Origin: CAZQHK01 sp964593455
Lineage (GTDB): Bacteria; Muiribacteriota; CAYSPT01
NCBI GenBank assembly: GCA_964593455.1
Contig: CAZQHK010000074.1
Location: 1 to 6,962 of the forward strand
Reading direction: 5' to 3'
DNA: 6,962 nucleotides
Shown: one piece after another, positions 1 to 6,736 of the stretch
Layout: every line of letters begins with the position of its first letter
How positions within the stretch are numbered: position 1 is the first letter of the stretch
Notes under the pieces: generated by a model
What the model saw: only the letters and a program-made list of their open reading frames with translations
Databases searched by the model: none
What the model was told of the DNA's origin: nothing
Position numbers and translations under genes: made by a program

Positions 1-1
1 C

Positions 2-352
2 GACTCTATTACCCAGTCAGATAACCGGTATTACACAACACCATTCACCGGACTGAACCACGAATTATTTACGCAGTTCGCCGAAAATATCGTCTCCAGG
101 GGTATAGCTTTTATTGTTATAGATGGTCCCACTCATCCCTTAATCGAGCAATGTTATCGAAGAGAAATTGATGATAAATACCATGCTTTTTATGTCGAAA
201 AATCTCAAAAAATCGGTTTCACCTACCTGACCGGCAGCCAATTACCGTCATTTTCAGCGGAACAGTTTATCGATTTCACCCATTTGAATGCCGGAGGAAG
301 AAAAATAATGACACAGTTTTTGCACAATTATCTCGTGGAAAAGGACCTCTGA
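2..352 (+). CDS. SGNH-hydrolase-like protein, C-terminal fragment (5' end outside window)
   Basis: An open frame enters at the left edge and ends at TGA 350-352, giving 116 visible residues. The last third reads FIDFTHLNAGGRKIMTQFL (codons about 266-322). The D-x-x-H-L-N..G pattern (Asp codon 272-274, His codon 281-283) matches the C-terminal catalytic Asp/His block (block V) of SGNH/GDSL hydrolases and DltD- or AlgX-like acyl-transfer proteins. The nucleophile-bearing N-terminus lies outside the window, so activity cannot be confirmed. Known members hydrolyse or transfer O-acyl groups, often on extracytoplasmic glycans. The stop is 5 bases before the flippase ATG, so the two genes are probably co-transcribed, and the protein may be an O-acetylation or acyl-editing factor for the same polysaccharide (inference). 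Base composition looks somewhat more AT-rich than the genes that follow. The coding call is firm; the family call rests on one motif. Confidence 0.7.
   Translation, partial: DSITQSDNRYYTTPFTGLNHELFTQFAENIVSRGIAFIVIDGPTHPLIEQCYRREIDDKYHAFYVEKSQKIGFTYLTGSQLPSFSAEQFIDFTHLNAGGRKIMTQFLHNYLVEKDL
341..345 (+). promoter_or_regulatory. Shine-Dalgarno for the flippase, inside the upstream gene's last codons
   Basis: AAGGA lies 12 bases before the ATG at 358, a little farther than ideal. It sits in the last codons of the SGNH-like gene, whose stop is 5 bases before the ATG. Ribosomes terminating there would help re-initiation, so translational coupling is likely. There is no room for a separate promoter between the two genes. 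Confidence 0.45.
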
Positions 353-357
353 TCTTC

Positions 358-1656
358 ATGGCTGATCTGAAAAAAAGCAGCTTGATCACTTTCATGACCC
401 AGGCCGGAATCTTTACGTTTGCCTTTTTCACCTCGATACTGCTGGCCCGTATTCTGGGCCCGGCGAACCGCGGAATATACGCTCTAATTATCCTCGTTCC
501 CTCAGTTCTCGTGAGAATCGGCACCTGCGGTCAGGAGATAGCAAACGTCTATTACACCGCCAACAAGAAATTCAAGATCGACGACATCATATCCAATTCT
601 TTCTGGGTAAGTTTTGCCTTGGGAATCATCGTTGTGGTTCTGTTTTGGGCTGCGTCTATAACCGGTTTTGTCCAGGATTTTCTCAGGGTTAGAAACGTTC
701 CCATACTACTTCTCTGGTTGGCGGTACTCACGGTAGGACCCAACCTTTTATCGAGTTTCTTCAACCGGATACTTCTCGGTCGCGAAGAGATGCTCAAATT
801 CAATGTAGCCAACTGCTCTCATTTTGTTTTCCAGCTTCTCCTCGTGATCATCCTGTTGATCGTGTATTCACGAGGACTCTTTGGCGCCGTGCTGGCTTAC
901 ACCGCGGCCATAACAGGAGCCGCCCTGATAAGTTATATTTTCGTAATCAAGCTTGGATCTGTGTCGTTCTCTTTCAACAAAACATTGCTCAAACAATCGC
1001 TGTTTTATGGTGGTAAGGGACATCTGGGGAATATAGCCCAGTTTATGAATTACCGCCTAGACATGTTTCTGGTCGCGTTTTTTCTGAACGTGGCTGCTGT
1101 CGGACACTATGCTATCGCCGTGGCTCTGGCTGAAAAACTCTGGATGATACCGGGTGTCATGGGAGTGGTACTCTTTCCCAGGATATCTTCCGTGGATAAA
1201 GAAGAAGCCAACAGGTTAACACCAAAGATAACCAGAATCACCTTCCTGGTGGTCATAGTTCTGGCCCTATTTCTCTTTATCCTGGCGAAACCGCTCATTG
1301 CTCTCTTGTTCGGCGAAGCCTACCTGCCTTCCGTTCTCCCGTTGTTCCTGCTGCTCCCGGGCGTGGTTTTCCTGACATTGACAAAGATTCTAACCAGCGA
1401 TCTGGCCGGAAGAGGAAAAACCGAGTACGTTGCTTATTGCGCCCTGACGTCTCTAGCAGTCAACATCCCCTTGAATTTCCTGCTTATTCCGATGTACGGA
1501 ATTGCGGGAGCCGCTATTGCATCCACGATTGCGTACACTCTGTCTACCATCGTGGCCGTAGTCGGATTTACCCGGATTTCCAGTGTTTCCTATCGTGACC
1601 TATTAATAATCAAGAGAAGCGACCTGACAGTTTTTAGGAAGATGTTCAGCTCATAA
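358..1656 (+). CDS. Polysaccharide flippase, Wzx/MATE (MOP) superfamily
   Basis: This 432-residue integral membrane protein is of usual length for Wzx-type exporters, which flip undecaprenyl-linked sugar units across the inner membrane. The sequence is hydrophobic nearly throughout, with about 12 plausible membrane segments. Family hallmarks are visible: ARILGPANRGIYALII near residues 30-45 (the first-helix/loop motif of oligosaccharide flippases), RLDMFLVAFFLNVAAVGHYA near 233-252, and the late LIPMYGIAGAAIASTIAY near 376-393. The basic C-terminal tail is short (about 412-432). The start at ATG 358 follows the upstream stop by 5 bases and gives the expected short cytoplasmic leader (MADLKKSSL). 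Its terminal TAA abuts the stop of the convergent GT4 gene with no spacer. The adjacent GT2/GT4 operon suggests it exports their lipid-linked product. Function class is confident; the exact sugar is unknown. Confidence 0.93.
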   Translation: MADLKKSSLITFMTQAGIFTFAFFTSILLARILGPANRGIYALIILVPSVLVRIGTCGQEIANVYYTANKKFKIDDIISNSFWVSFALGIIVVVLFWAASITGFVQDFLRVRNVPILLLWLAVLTVGPNLLSSFFNRILLGREEMLKFNVANCSHFVFQLLLVIILLIVYSRGLFGAVLAYTAAITGAALISYIFVIKLGSVSFSFNKTLLKQSLFYGGKGHLGNIAQFMNYRLDMFLVAFFLNVAAVGHYAIAVALAEKLWMIPGVMGVVLFPRISSVDKEEANRLTPKITRITFLVVIVLALFLFILAKPLIALLFGEAYLPSVLPLFLLLPGVVFLTLTKILTSDLAGRGKTEYVAYCALTSLAVNIPLNFLLIPMYGIAGAAIASTIAYTLSTIVAVVGFTRISSVSYRDLLIIKRSDLTVFRKMFSS

Positions 1657-2889
1657 TCAAACCGATACCAACTGTGACTCTATGGTTTCAACTTCATCCT
1701 GCATGCGCTCCGGCCATGTCCGGAAATGAACGGAAGCGAAGGTTGCCGCCGCCCGACCCAGAGCCTGCCGTTTCTTCTTGTATTTGAGGAGTTCGATGAT
1801 CGTTTCCGATAGCATTTCTTGTTCTTTCGGTTTCACCAGCACACCGGTGGCGCCGTCCTGGACAACCTTATCGGTGTCACCAACATCCACGGCCACTACA
1901 CACTTGCCCGCGCTCATGGCTTCGAGAAGCGGGTTGCCCACATTGGAAAGATCATTGAGCGACATGAAGATATCTGTTTCAGCAACGTAACCAGGAAGGT
2001 TCTCCCGTTTCACCGCCCCGGCAAAGATGACCCGGTGATCAACTTCCAACTCCTCGGCCAGCGTTTCCCAGCTACTCCGCATGGCCCCGTCACCCACCAC
2101 CAGGTAATAGGTGTCGGGAAATCTCTCCAGTACAGCCGGCATGGCCCGAATTCCGCGGTCGATACGTTTCCATCCGGCCAGGCGGCACATGGTTAGCAGG
2201 ATATGCGCATCTTCAGGAATGTTGTACATTTCCCGCACATTCATTGTTCCCGAAACAGCGCGAAAACGGTCTTTCTCGACTCCATTCATCCAGAAAACGG
2301 TACGGTCGGCCGATACACCAAGGTTCTTAAGTACCTGGTCGCCCTGGGTACCGTCATCCGCCATAATGACGAGATCGATCGGCAGTTTGCAGGCCAGGAA
2401 ATGTTCCGAGTAGACCACCAGCAACCGGAACAGGGAAGCCTCCGGGGGAACCACCGTTCCCTGGAACCTCGACACGCAGGGCACCCCGAACAGGCGGGCG
2501 ACCAGGTAAGCAGCGGGGACTCCATGTACCTCGTACCCGTAACAGAGATCGGGTTTGAAACGCCGGACAATAATCACTCCCATGATAAATGAAGACAGGA
2601 TAAAGACAAGCCACCCAATCTTGCTTGCCAGAAACGAAAGGTAACGGTTAGCGCACGAGAAATACAACGGCCAGGACACGGTCCGAACGACCTTTAATCC
2701 CGGAATTTCAGCAGTTGGTGGTGATCCAGAACCGGCAGTTTCCGAAGCGTTTTCACCCCCAGTTATAAACACAACCTCCCAGCCTGCGTCACTATACCCT
2801 TTCAAGGTGGCGTGGAGACTGGGCGCGCCCTTGCCCTTTCCCATACCCCAGCGGCCGAGAGCGGAAAAAATGAGGATTTTTTTATTCAC
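1657..2889 (-). CDS. GT4-family glycosyltransferase (GT-B fold), last gene of the - strand operon
   Basis: From GTG 2889 this encodes 410 residues, normal for GT4 retaining glycosyltransferases, which move sugar from a nucleotide-sugar donor. It begins VNKKILIFSALGRWGMGKG, with a glycine-rich loop at residues 17-21. The C-domain shows FWMNGVEKDRF (199-209), RLAGWKRID (236-244; R236 and K241 fit the donor-phosphate pair) and YLVVGDG (262-268). The usual E-x7-E becomes S315-x7-E323 in DLSNVGNPLLEAM, so the first Glu is missing. A hydrophobic stretch at about 91-108 may sit on or in the membrane. I chose GTG 2889 because the family core starts 2-3 residues later and it overlaps the radical SAM stop by 8 bases. 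A TTG at 2928 would add 13 basic, non-conserved residues and a 47-base overlap. No good Shine-Dalgarno precedes either, so coupling is likely. Sugar specificity is unknown. Confidence 0.88.
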   Translation of the reverse strand: MNKKILIFSALGRWGMGKGKGAPSLHATLKGYSDAGWEVVFITGGENASETAGSGSPPTAEIPGLKVVRTVSWPLYFSCANRYLSFLASKIGWLVFILSSFIMGVIIVRRFKPDLCYGYEVHGVPAAYLVARLFGVPCVSRFQGTVVPPEASLFRLLVVYSEHFLACKLPIDLVIMADDGTQGDQVLKNLGVSADRTVFWMNGVEKDRFRAVSGTMNVREMYNIPEDAHILLTMCRLAGWKRIDRGIRAMPAVLERFPDTYYLVVGDGAMRSSWETLAEELEVDHRVIFAGAVKRENLPGYVAETDIFMSLNDLSNVGNPLLEAMSAGKCVVAVDVGDTDKVVQDGATGVLVKPKEQEMLSETIIELLKYKKKRQALGRAAATFASVHFRTWPERMQDEVETIESQLVSV

Positions 2890-4294
2890 CGGGCGAGGTT
2901 TTCTTCTTCCTTCTAAACATCTGTACAAACTTTGAGTACAGGTAAACGAGTACCCTCCTCAAACCGTAATGATACTTAGTTTTCACATACAACCACCTGA
3001 TGATCTTCCCTAAAAACTTGCCACCGAACCGGACCCCCATGATCTCAACCGCGGCTTCTTTCAAGCGATCATAATCCTTGCCTTTTACCTTGGGTACACC
3101 GGGACTGAATTCCACCCACATCTCCGGATCCTCACTGATAATGAGGTCCTTCTCCTTGCAGTACGCGTAGAGATCGTTACCCGGAATGGGAGTGAAGAAC
3201 GCTACCGTGGAAAAATCGGCCTTAATCTCCCTGGCCAGGCTGATAGTGGCCTGGACATCTTCCTCTTCCTCTTCGGGAAGCCCGACCATAAACGATGCCT
3301 GCAGCAATACCCCGTTATCCTGGATTATCCGGGCGGCCTGGAGGTTGATGTCCCGGGTCGTGCCTTTCCTAAGAAACTTCAAAACTTTGTCGGAACCCGA
3401 CTCGAACCCGATACCGATCAGTTTGAGACCGGCGTCCGCCAGCAGGGGAATGAGGTCCCGGTTCTTGACGATCATGTCGGAGCGGGATTGGATCCAGAAC
3501 GGTTGGCCGAACTTTTTGTACTCCCGGCAAAATTCTTTTACCCAGGCCGGTTCCTGGGTGAAGGTGTAGTCATAGAATTTCGCGCACCGGAATCGGTATT
3601 TTTCATAGAGTGATTCCAGTTCCCGCATCACGTTGTAGACCGACCGGAAGCGGACTCCTTTCCCGAAATGGTTGCGCGAATGGGGGGCACAGAAGGAGCA
3701 ATTGTACAAGCAGCCGCGGGAACAAAGCATAGTCACCATGGGCGGCTTGAACACTCCCTCGTAATTCGGCAGTTGTATTATCGTCTCATAAGGATAAATT
3801 TCTCTGTCGATCAGCGGAAGTGCGTCGAGGTCCGGACGTTCTCCCCAGGAGAACCGGGGAAACTCTTCTCCGGCCGCCAGGGCTTTAAGGAGTTTCACAA
3901 AACTGATTTCTCCCTCTCCGGCAATAATGTAATCGTAGTCCCGGTTTTCCCGGACCCAATCAGGGTCGATAGAAACGTGCACACCTCCTACGGCGACGGT
4001 TATATCCGGCTTCACGATTTTTATCGTCCGGGCCAGCTCGGCCACCATGTCTATGTCGCAGGACCGAATAGTTAAACCAACCACATCAGCCGATAGCGCA
4101 CTTAATTGCTCTTTAAACTCCGACAGGTCTTTCATCTGCCTGATATCGAGCAAGTGGATATCGTTGAACCCGGCTTTCTTTGAGCAGGCCGATAGGCCAC
4201 ACAGCCCGGCCTGGATGATACTGGTCCAGTGTGATTGGCCGAATGTTCCCCAGCTGCGTTTACCGAATCCTGGATCCACAAAACAGATTTTCAT
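2882..4294 (-). CDS. Cobalamin-binding-domain radical SAM protein (class B-like)
   Basis: The 470 residues have a two-domain layout. Residues 1-160 form a Rossmann-like B12-binding domain with VVGLTIRS (71-78), VAVGGVHVS (100-108) and YIIAGEGE (122-129). It lacks DxHxxG, as many BchE-type members do. The radical SAM domain follows, with the [4Fe-4S] motif CxxxCxxC at C195, C199 and C202, then GIGFESGS (294-301), SFMVGLP (334-340) and TPIPGND (368-374). Relatives perform radical methylations, cyclisations and rearrangements; the substrate here cannot be read from sequence. A run of five Glu (341-345) follows the GLP motif. The C-terminal 50 residues (about 421-470) are aromatic and strongly basic, ending near RRKKK, which could hold the enzyme at the membrane. 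The ATG is preceded by GAGGG (4303-4307) at 8 bases. The gene sits between two GT4 genes in one operon, suggesting action on a sugar or lipid-linked glycan intermediate (inference). The HpnJ-type hopanoid family is a similar-length alternative. Confidence 0.9.
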   Translation of the reverse strand: MKICFVDPGFGKRSWGTFGQSHWTSIIQAGLCGLSACSKKAGFNDIHLLDIRQMKDLSEFKEQLSALSADVVGLTIRSCDIDMVAELARTIKIVKPDITVAVGGVHVSIDPDWVRENRDYDYIIAGEGEISFVKLLKALAAGEEFPRFSWGERPDLDALPLIDREIYPYETIIQLPNYEGVFKPPMVTMLCSRGCLYNCSFCAPHSRNHFGKGVRFRSVYNVMRELESLYEKYRFRCAKFYDYTFTQEPAWVKEFCREYKKFGQPFWIQSRSDMIVKNRDLIPLLADAGLKLIGIGFESGSDKVLKFLRKGTTRDINLQAARIIQDNGVLLQASFMVGLPEEEEEDVQATISLAREIKADFSTVAFFTPIPGNDLYAYCKEKDLIISEDPEMWVEFSPGVPKVKGKDYDRLKEAAVEIMGVRFGGKFLGKIIRWLYVKTKYHYGLRRVLVYLYSKFVQMFRRKKKTSPGE

Positions 4295-4302
4295 ACGCTA
4301 TT

Positions 4303-4307
4303 CCCTC
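4303..4307 (-). promoter_or_regulatory. Shine-Dalgarno for the radical SAM gene
   Basis: On the - strand GAGGG lies 8 bases before the ATG at 4294, within the 35-base gap after the upstream GT4 stop. This is good spacing and supports ATG 4294 as the start. No terminator-like hairpin is seen in the gap, which favours read-through from the upstream gene. Confidence 0.6.
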
Positions 4308-4329
4308 TTCGACTATAATCTACCACATT

Positions 4330-5442
4330 TCAGGAACGGGCCAAGACCGAGTAAAGATTTTCCATGATCTTCGCATTATCCACCCAGTTGTACCGCTCTT
4401 CTACGAACATTCTTCCTTCGCGGCTCATCCAGGCATGCAGTTTGTCATCCAGGAGGAGTTCGGTAATCCTGTCACCAAGATTCTCCCAGCTTCCTTTTTC
4501 CACCAGGTACCCACCTCGCCGGTGGGCCACGGTTTCGTTGAGACCTCCTACGGCAAAGGAAACGACCGGCACTCCCATGGCCTGGGCCTCGAGCGCCACC
4601 ACGCCAAAGGCTTCCGAAAGAGATGGTAGCGCCAAAACACGTAGGTTGCCGAGCAGACCCGGCATCTCACTGTGCGGAACGGCCGATTGAAACCGGATAT
4701 GGTCTTCCAGGCCGGATGAGATGACTGATTCTTTCAATTCTCGCTCTATTTCCTTCTCGCCGGCCCCATGCGGAGATCCAACGATGATAAATTTTGCCTT
4801 TGGGCATTTATCGAGAACCAGGGGAACGGCTTTCAAGAGATAGTCGATACCCGACAGCCTCCGCAAGTTTTTCACACATCCCACCAGTGGAGCGGTTTCC
4901 CCGGTTTTATCAGGGCAGGCTGCAGGAGAGAATTTGGTGAGATCAATGCCAAAAGGAGTAACGGTCACATTGAGACCGGGGATAACTTTTTTTGTTTCGT
5001 CCGCCAGGAACCGGCCGGTAGCCAGCACCAGGTCCGCCCGGCGGAGTGCATACCTCGCTATCCAGGTGAACACGGGACTGCGTTTGTGGAGCAACAACAC
5101 ATCGGAGCCCAATACCGAAAGAATATGCGGGTGCCAGCCGGTAAGCGATCCAATAAACCCGAAACTGGTAGCCAATTGGGAGTGAAGAATATGCGGTTTA
5201 ATCTTTTTCCTGACAAGATACAAAACCTGGGGAAGCGCCGTTGCCAGAAGCCACGAGCGAGGATAATTGCCAGAACTATGTTTATCCGGGGAAACTCCGG
5301 TCCTAATTATGTGAACGTGTACCCCTGGTAATGAAACCGGTTCTGCGGTGATGACGTGAATCTCGTGGCCCGCATCCCTGAAATGGCACACCCACCTGAC
5401 AGCATGTTCATGGCATGAATTAACCAGGTAACAAATCCTCAT
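4330..5442 (-). CDS. GT4-family glycosyltransferase (GT-B fold)
   Basis: This 370-residue protein has standard GT4 length and architecture. The N-domain starts MRICYLVNS and contains HILHSQLATSFGFIGSL (84-100) and LSVLGSDVLLL (108-118). The hinge is VTPFGIDLTKFSP (161-173). The C-domain contains VGCVKNLRRLSGIDYLLKA (187-205) and the E-x7-E motif E277-AFGVVAL-E285, followed by AMGVPVVSFAVGG (288-300), all typical of retaining glycosyltransferases that bind nucleotide-sugar. The usual donor-phosphate Arg/Lys pair appears substituted, with Lys near 191-192 and Ser197 just before GID; this is seen in some GT4 subgroups. The ATG gives a canonical N-terminus and no better in-frame start exists upstream. 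Unusually there is no Shine-Dalgarno, and a perfect extended -10 box lies only 10 bases upstream. The gene follows the GT2 gene by 48 bases and precedes the radical SAM gene by 35. It probably acts in the cytoplasm on a lipid-linked glycan; the sugar is unknown. Confidence 0.93.
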   Translation of the reverse strand: MRICYLVNSCHEHAVRWVCHFRDAGHEIHVITAEPVSLPGVHVHIIRTGVSPDKHSSGNYPRSWLLATALPQVLYLVRKKIKPHILHSQLATSFGFIGSLTGWHPHILSVLGSDVLLLHKRSPVFTWIARYALRRADLVLATGRFLADETKKVIPGLNVTVTPFGIDLTKFSPAACPDKTGETAPLVGCVKNLRRLSGIDYLLKAVPLVLDKCPKAKFIIVGSPHGAGEKEIERELKESVISSGLEDHIRFQSAVPHSEMPGLLGNLRVLALPSLSEAFGVVALEAQAMGVPVVSFAVGGLNETVAHRRGGYLVEKGSWENLGDRITELLLDDKLHAWMSREGRMFVEERYNWVDNAKIMENLYSVLARS

Positions 5443-5452
5443 TGCAGTATGA

Positions 5453-5461
5453 ATTATAGCA
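5453..5461 (-). promoter_or_regulatory. Extended -10 promoter box inside the operon
   Basis: On the - strand the 48-base gap contains TGCTATAAT, a perfect match to the extended -10 pattern TGnTATAAT. No good -35 is found (TCTTTC at 17-base spacing), which extended -10 promoters do not strictly need. Transcription would start only about 3-5 bases before the GT4 ATG at 5442. This could yield a leaderless message for the last three genes, separate from read-through from the GT2 gene. Confidence 0.45.
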
Positions 5462-5490
5462 TAGTTGCACGGGAAGAAAGAAAGCCCTGT

Positions 5491-6645
5491 TTATCGTGCC
5501 GGCTCCCAGGTTGAAAAATCATGCCCGCGAAAGAACTCCCAGAAACCAATCAGGGCACAGAGATGAATAGTGAACACATAGAAAGGAATATAAAGCAGCG
5601 TTTTCCGGCCCGATCTCTGCATCAGACACTCGGTAAAAACTGCTCCGTAAAACGCTGCCTGACCTCGGAAAAACCACCGGTAGACTCTTCCGGTTCGCCT
5701 CAGCCTCCAGTTTGCAATGAACAGCAGAACACCGAAAAAACCCACGAACCACCTGAATACTTTACGTGAAACGAGTTGGAAAGAGACTACCGGGTGGCGC
5801 ATCGGGTTGAGCATCTCCCGCATATACCACAGCGTGGCCGCTCCCCGGGCGGCAACTCTCACCCGCTGTTTCATATCACGTTTGGCTTGTGACTCGGGTT
5901 TATCGGTGATGACCGCCTCCGGCTCAAATCTAACTTCGTATCCTTCTTTGAGTACTGTCAGAGGCGTCACCAGATCATTGGTATACTGGCTGGGTACCCG
6001 GCGATGAAATGGCCTCCGGATAGCGTGGATGGAACCGGTCACCACGATCGGTGAAAAAAGCCGTCCTTCAAGGTTTCTCAACCAGTTCTCATAGTCGATG
6101 TAAAGGCTCCATCCCTTACCGGTGGAGCTGTTGGCCTCATTTTTGTAACTGTCACGACCGCACACGCCACCCACCTTAGGGTCACGGAACCACCGCATCA
6201 GTTTTTTCAAGGAATTCCGGGAAAACATGCCGGTGGCGTCGGTAAACATCAGTATATCCCCGGAGGATGCCATGACTCCATGGTGGAACGCTTCGGAAAC
6301 TCCCGTTCTTTCTTGCAGGGCGAGGAGTTTCACTCCTTTCTCCTCGTACTGTTTAACTAATCCATTCGTTCCGTCGGTAGAAGCATCGGAAACAACAATA
6401 ATTTCGAGTTTTTCTAAAGGATAATCCTGTCCGAGCAGGTTTTCAATTTTTTTTGCTATGATGTGCTCTTCATTGTAAGCCGCTACGATCACCGACACAT
6501 TCGGATAGTAATCCTCGGGGATGTTTCTTTTTTTGAAAAAAATTGCCAGTAAAAAGCATAACAGGGGAAACCCGATTATGGAGTACAGAATCATGGCCAG
6601 AGACACCCAAAAGACGGTCCCGGCCATGCTTCTCTTACCCATCAT
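5491..6645 (-). CDS. Membrane GT2-family glycosyltransferase, first gene of the - strand operon
   Basis: This is a 384-residue GT-A-fold enzyme of the cellulose-synthase-like GT2 group. A membrane helix at about 11-37 precedes the catalytic domain. That domain begins NVSVIVAAYNEE (49-60) and contains VVSDASTDGT (84-93; D87, D91), the DXD-like FTDA (134-137), GSIHAIRR (204-211), TNDLVTPL (222-229; D224 in the usual acid/base place) and Q260-RVR-V264. The last replaces the processive-type QxxRW. C-terminal hydrophobic segments at about 298-313 and 350-371, possibly one at 329-340, anchor it. It transfers sugar from a nucleotide-sugar to a lipid-linked or growing glycan acceptor, inverting the linkage as the family does. 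Two adjacent ATGs open the frame; GAGGAG lies 4 bases from the first (6645) and 7 from the second (6642), so the true start may be one codon later. It leads the operon next to a divergent promoter region. Chain elongation versus single transfer is undecided. Confidence 0.92.
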   Translation of the reverse strand: MMGKRSMAGTVFWVSLAMILYSIIGFPLLCFLLAIFFKKRNIPEDYYPNVSVIVAAYNEEHIIAKKIENLLGQDYPLEKLEIIVVSDASTDGTNGLVKQYEEKGVKLLALQERTGVSEAFHHGVMASSGDILMFTDATGMFSRNSLKKLMRWFRDPKVGGVCGRDSYKNEANSSTGKGWSLYIDYENWLRNLEGRLFSPIVVTGSIHAIRRPFHRRVPSQYTNDLVTPLTVLKEGYEVRFEPEAVITDKPESQAKRDMKQRVRVAARGAATLWYMREMLNPMRHPVVSFQLVSRKVFRWFVGFFGVLLFIANWRLRRTGRVYRWFFRGQAAFYGAVFTECLMQRSGRKTLLYIPFYVFTIHLCALIGFWEFFRGHDFSTWEPAR

Positions 6646-6649
6646 CAGA

Positions 6650-6655
6650 CTCCTC
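6650..6655 (-). promoter_or_regulatory. Strong Shine-Dalgarno for the GT2 gene; favours the second ATG
   Basis: GAGGAG on the - strand is the best ribosome-binding site in the window. It is 4 bases from ATG 6645 and 7 bases from ATG 6642. The second spacing is closer to optimal, so initiation at 6642 (383 residues) is at least as likely as at 6645. Confidence 0.65.
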
Positions 6656-6736
6656 TATTTCACTTTTAGCCCGTACTGTCCCTCAAACAACTAAGCGGTT
6701 TTAACATTTTACAGTAAACGCTCTTTAAAAGACCAA

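Noticed and set aside
1709..1724. Hairpin TCCGG-(6)-CCGGA just past the flippase stop, as an intrinsic terminator
   Set aside because: The stem is only 5 pairs, no T-tract follows on either strand, and it lies within the GT4 coding sequence.
1819..2592. Several 100-130 codon + strand open frames opposite the last GT4 gene
   Set aside because: They overlap each other in different frames and show no ribosome-binding sites or family motifs; the - strand frame explains the region.
1657..2928. TTG 2928 as the start of the last GT4
   Set aside because: It adds 13 basic residues absent from the GT4 core, needs a 47-base overlap, and has no supporting Shine-Dalgarno. GTG 2889 fits better.
3187..3199. 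13-base direct repeat (TGGGAGTGAAGAA) shared with 5177-5189
   Set aside because: The two copies lie in unrelated coding contexts and different reading frames. One match of this length in about 7 kb is plausible by chance.
4768..5331. 187-codon + strand open frame opposite the GT4 gene
   Set aside because: It lies entirely antisense to a gene with clear GT4 motifs. Its translation is basic and low in recognisable fold patterns, as expected of a shadow frame.
5443..5490. GGGAAGAAAGAAAGCCC in the GT2-GT4 gap as a terminator stem
   Set aside because: The arms pair only at the outer GGG/CCC; the inside is purine-rich on one strand and cannot fold.
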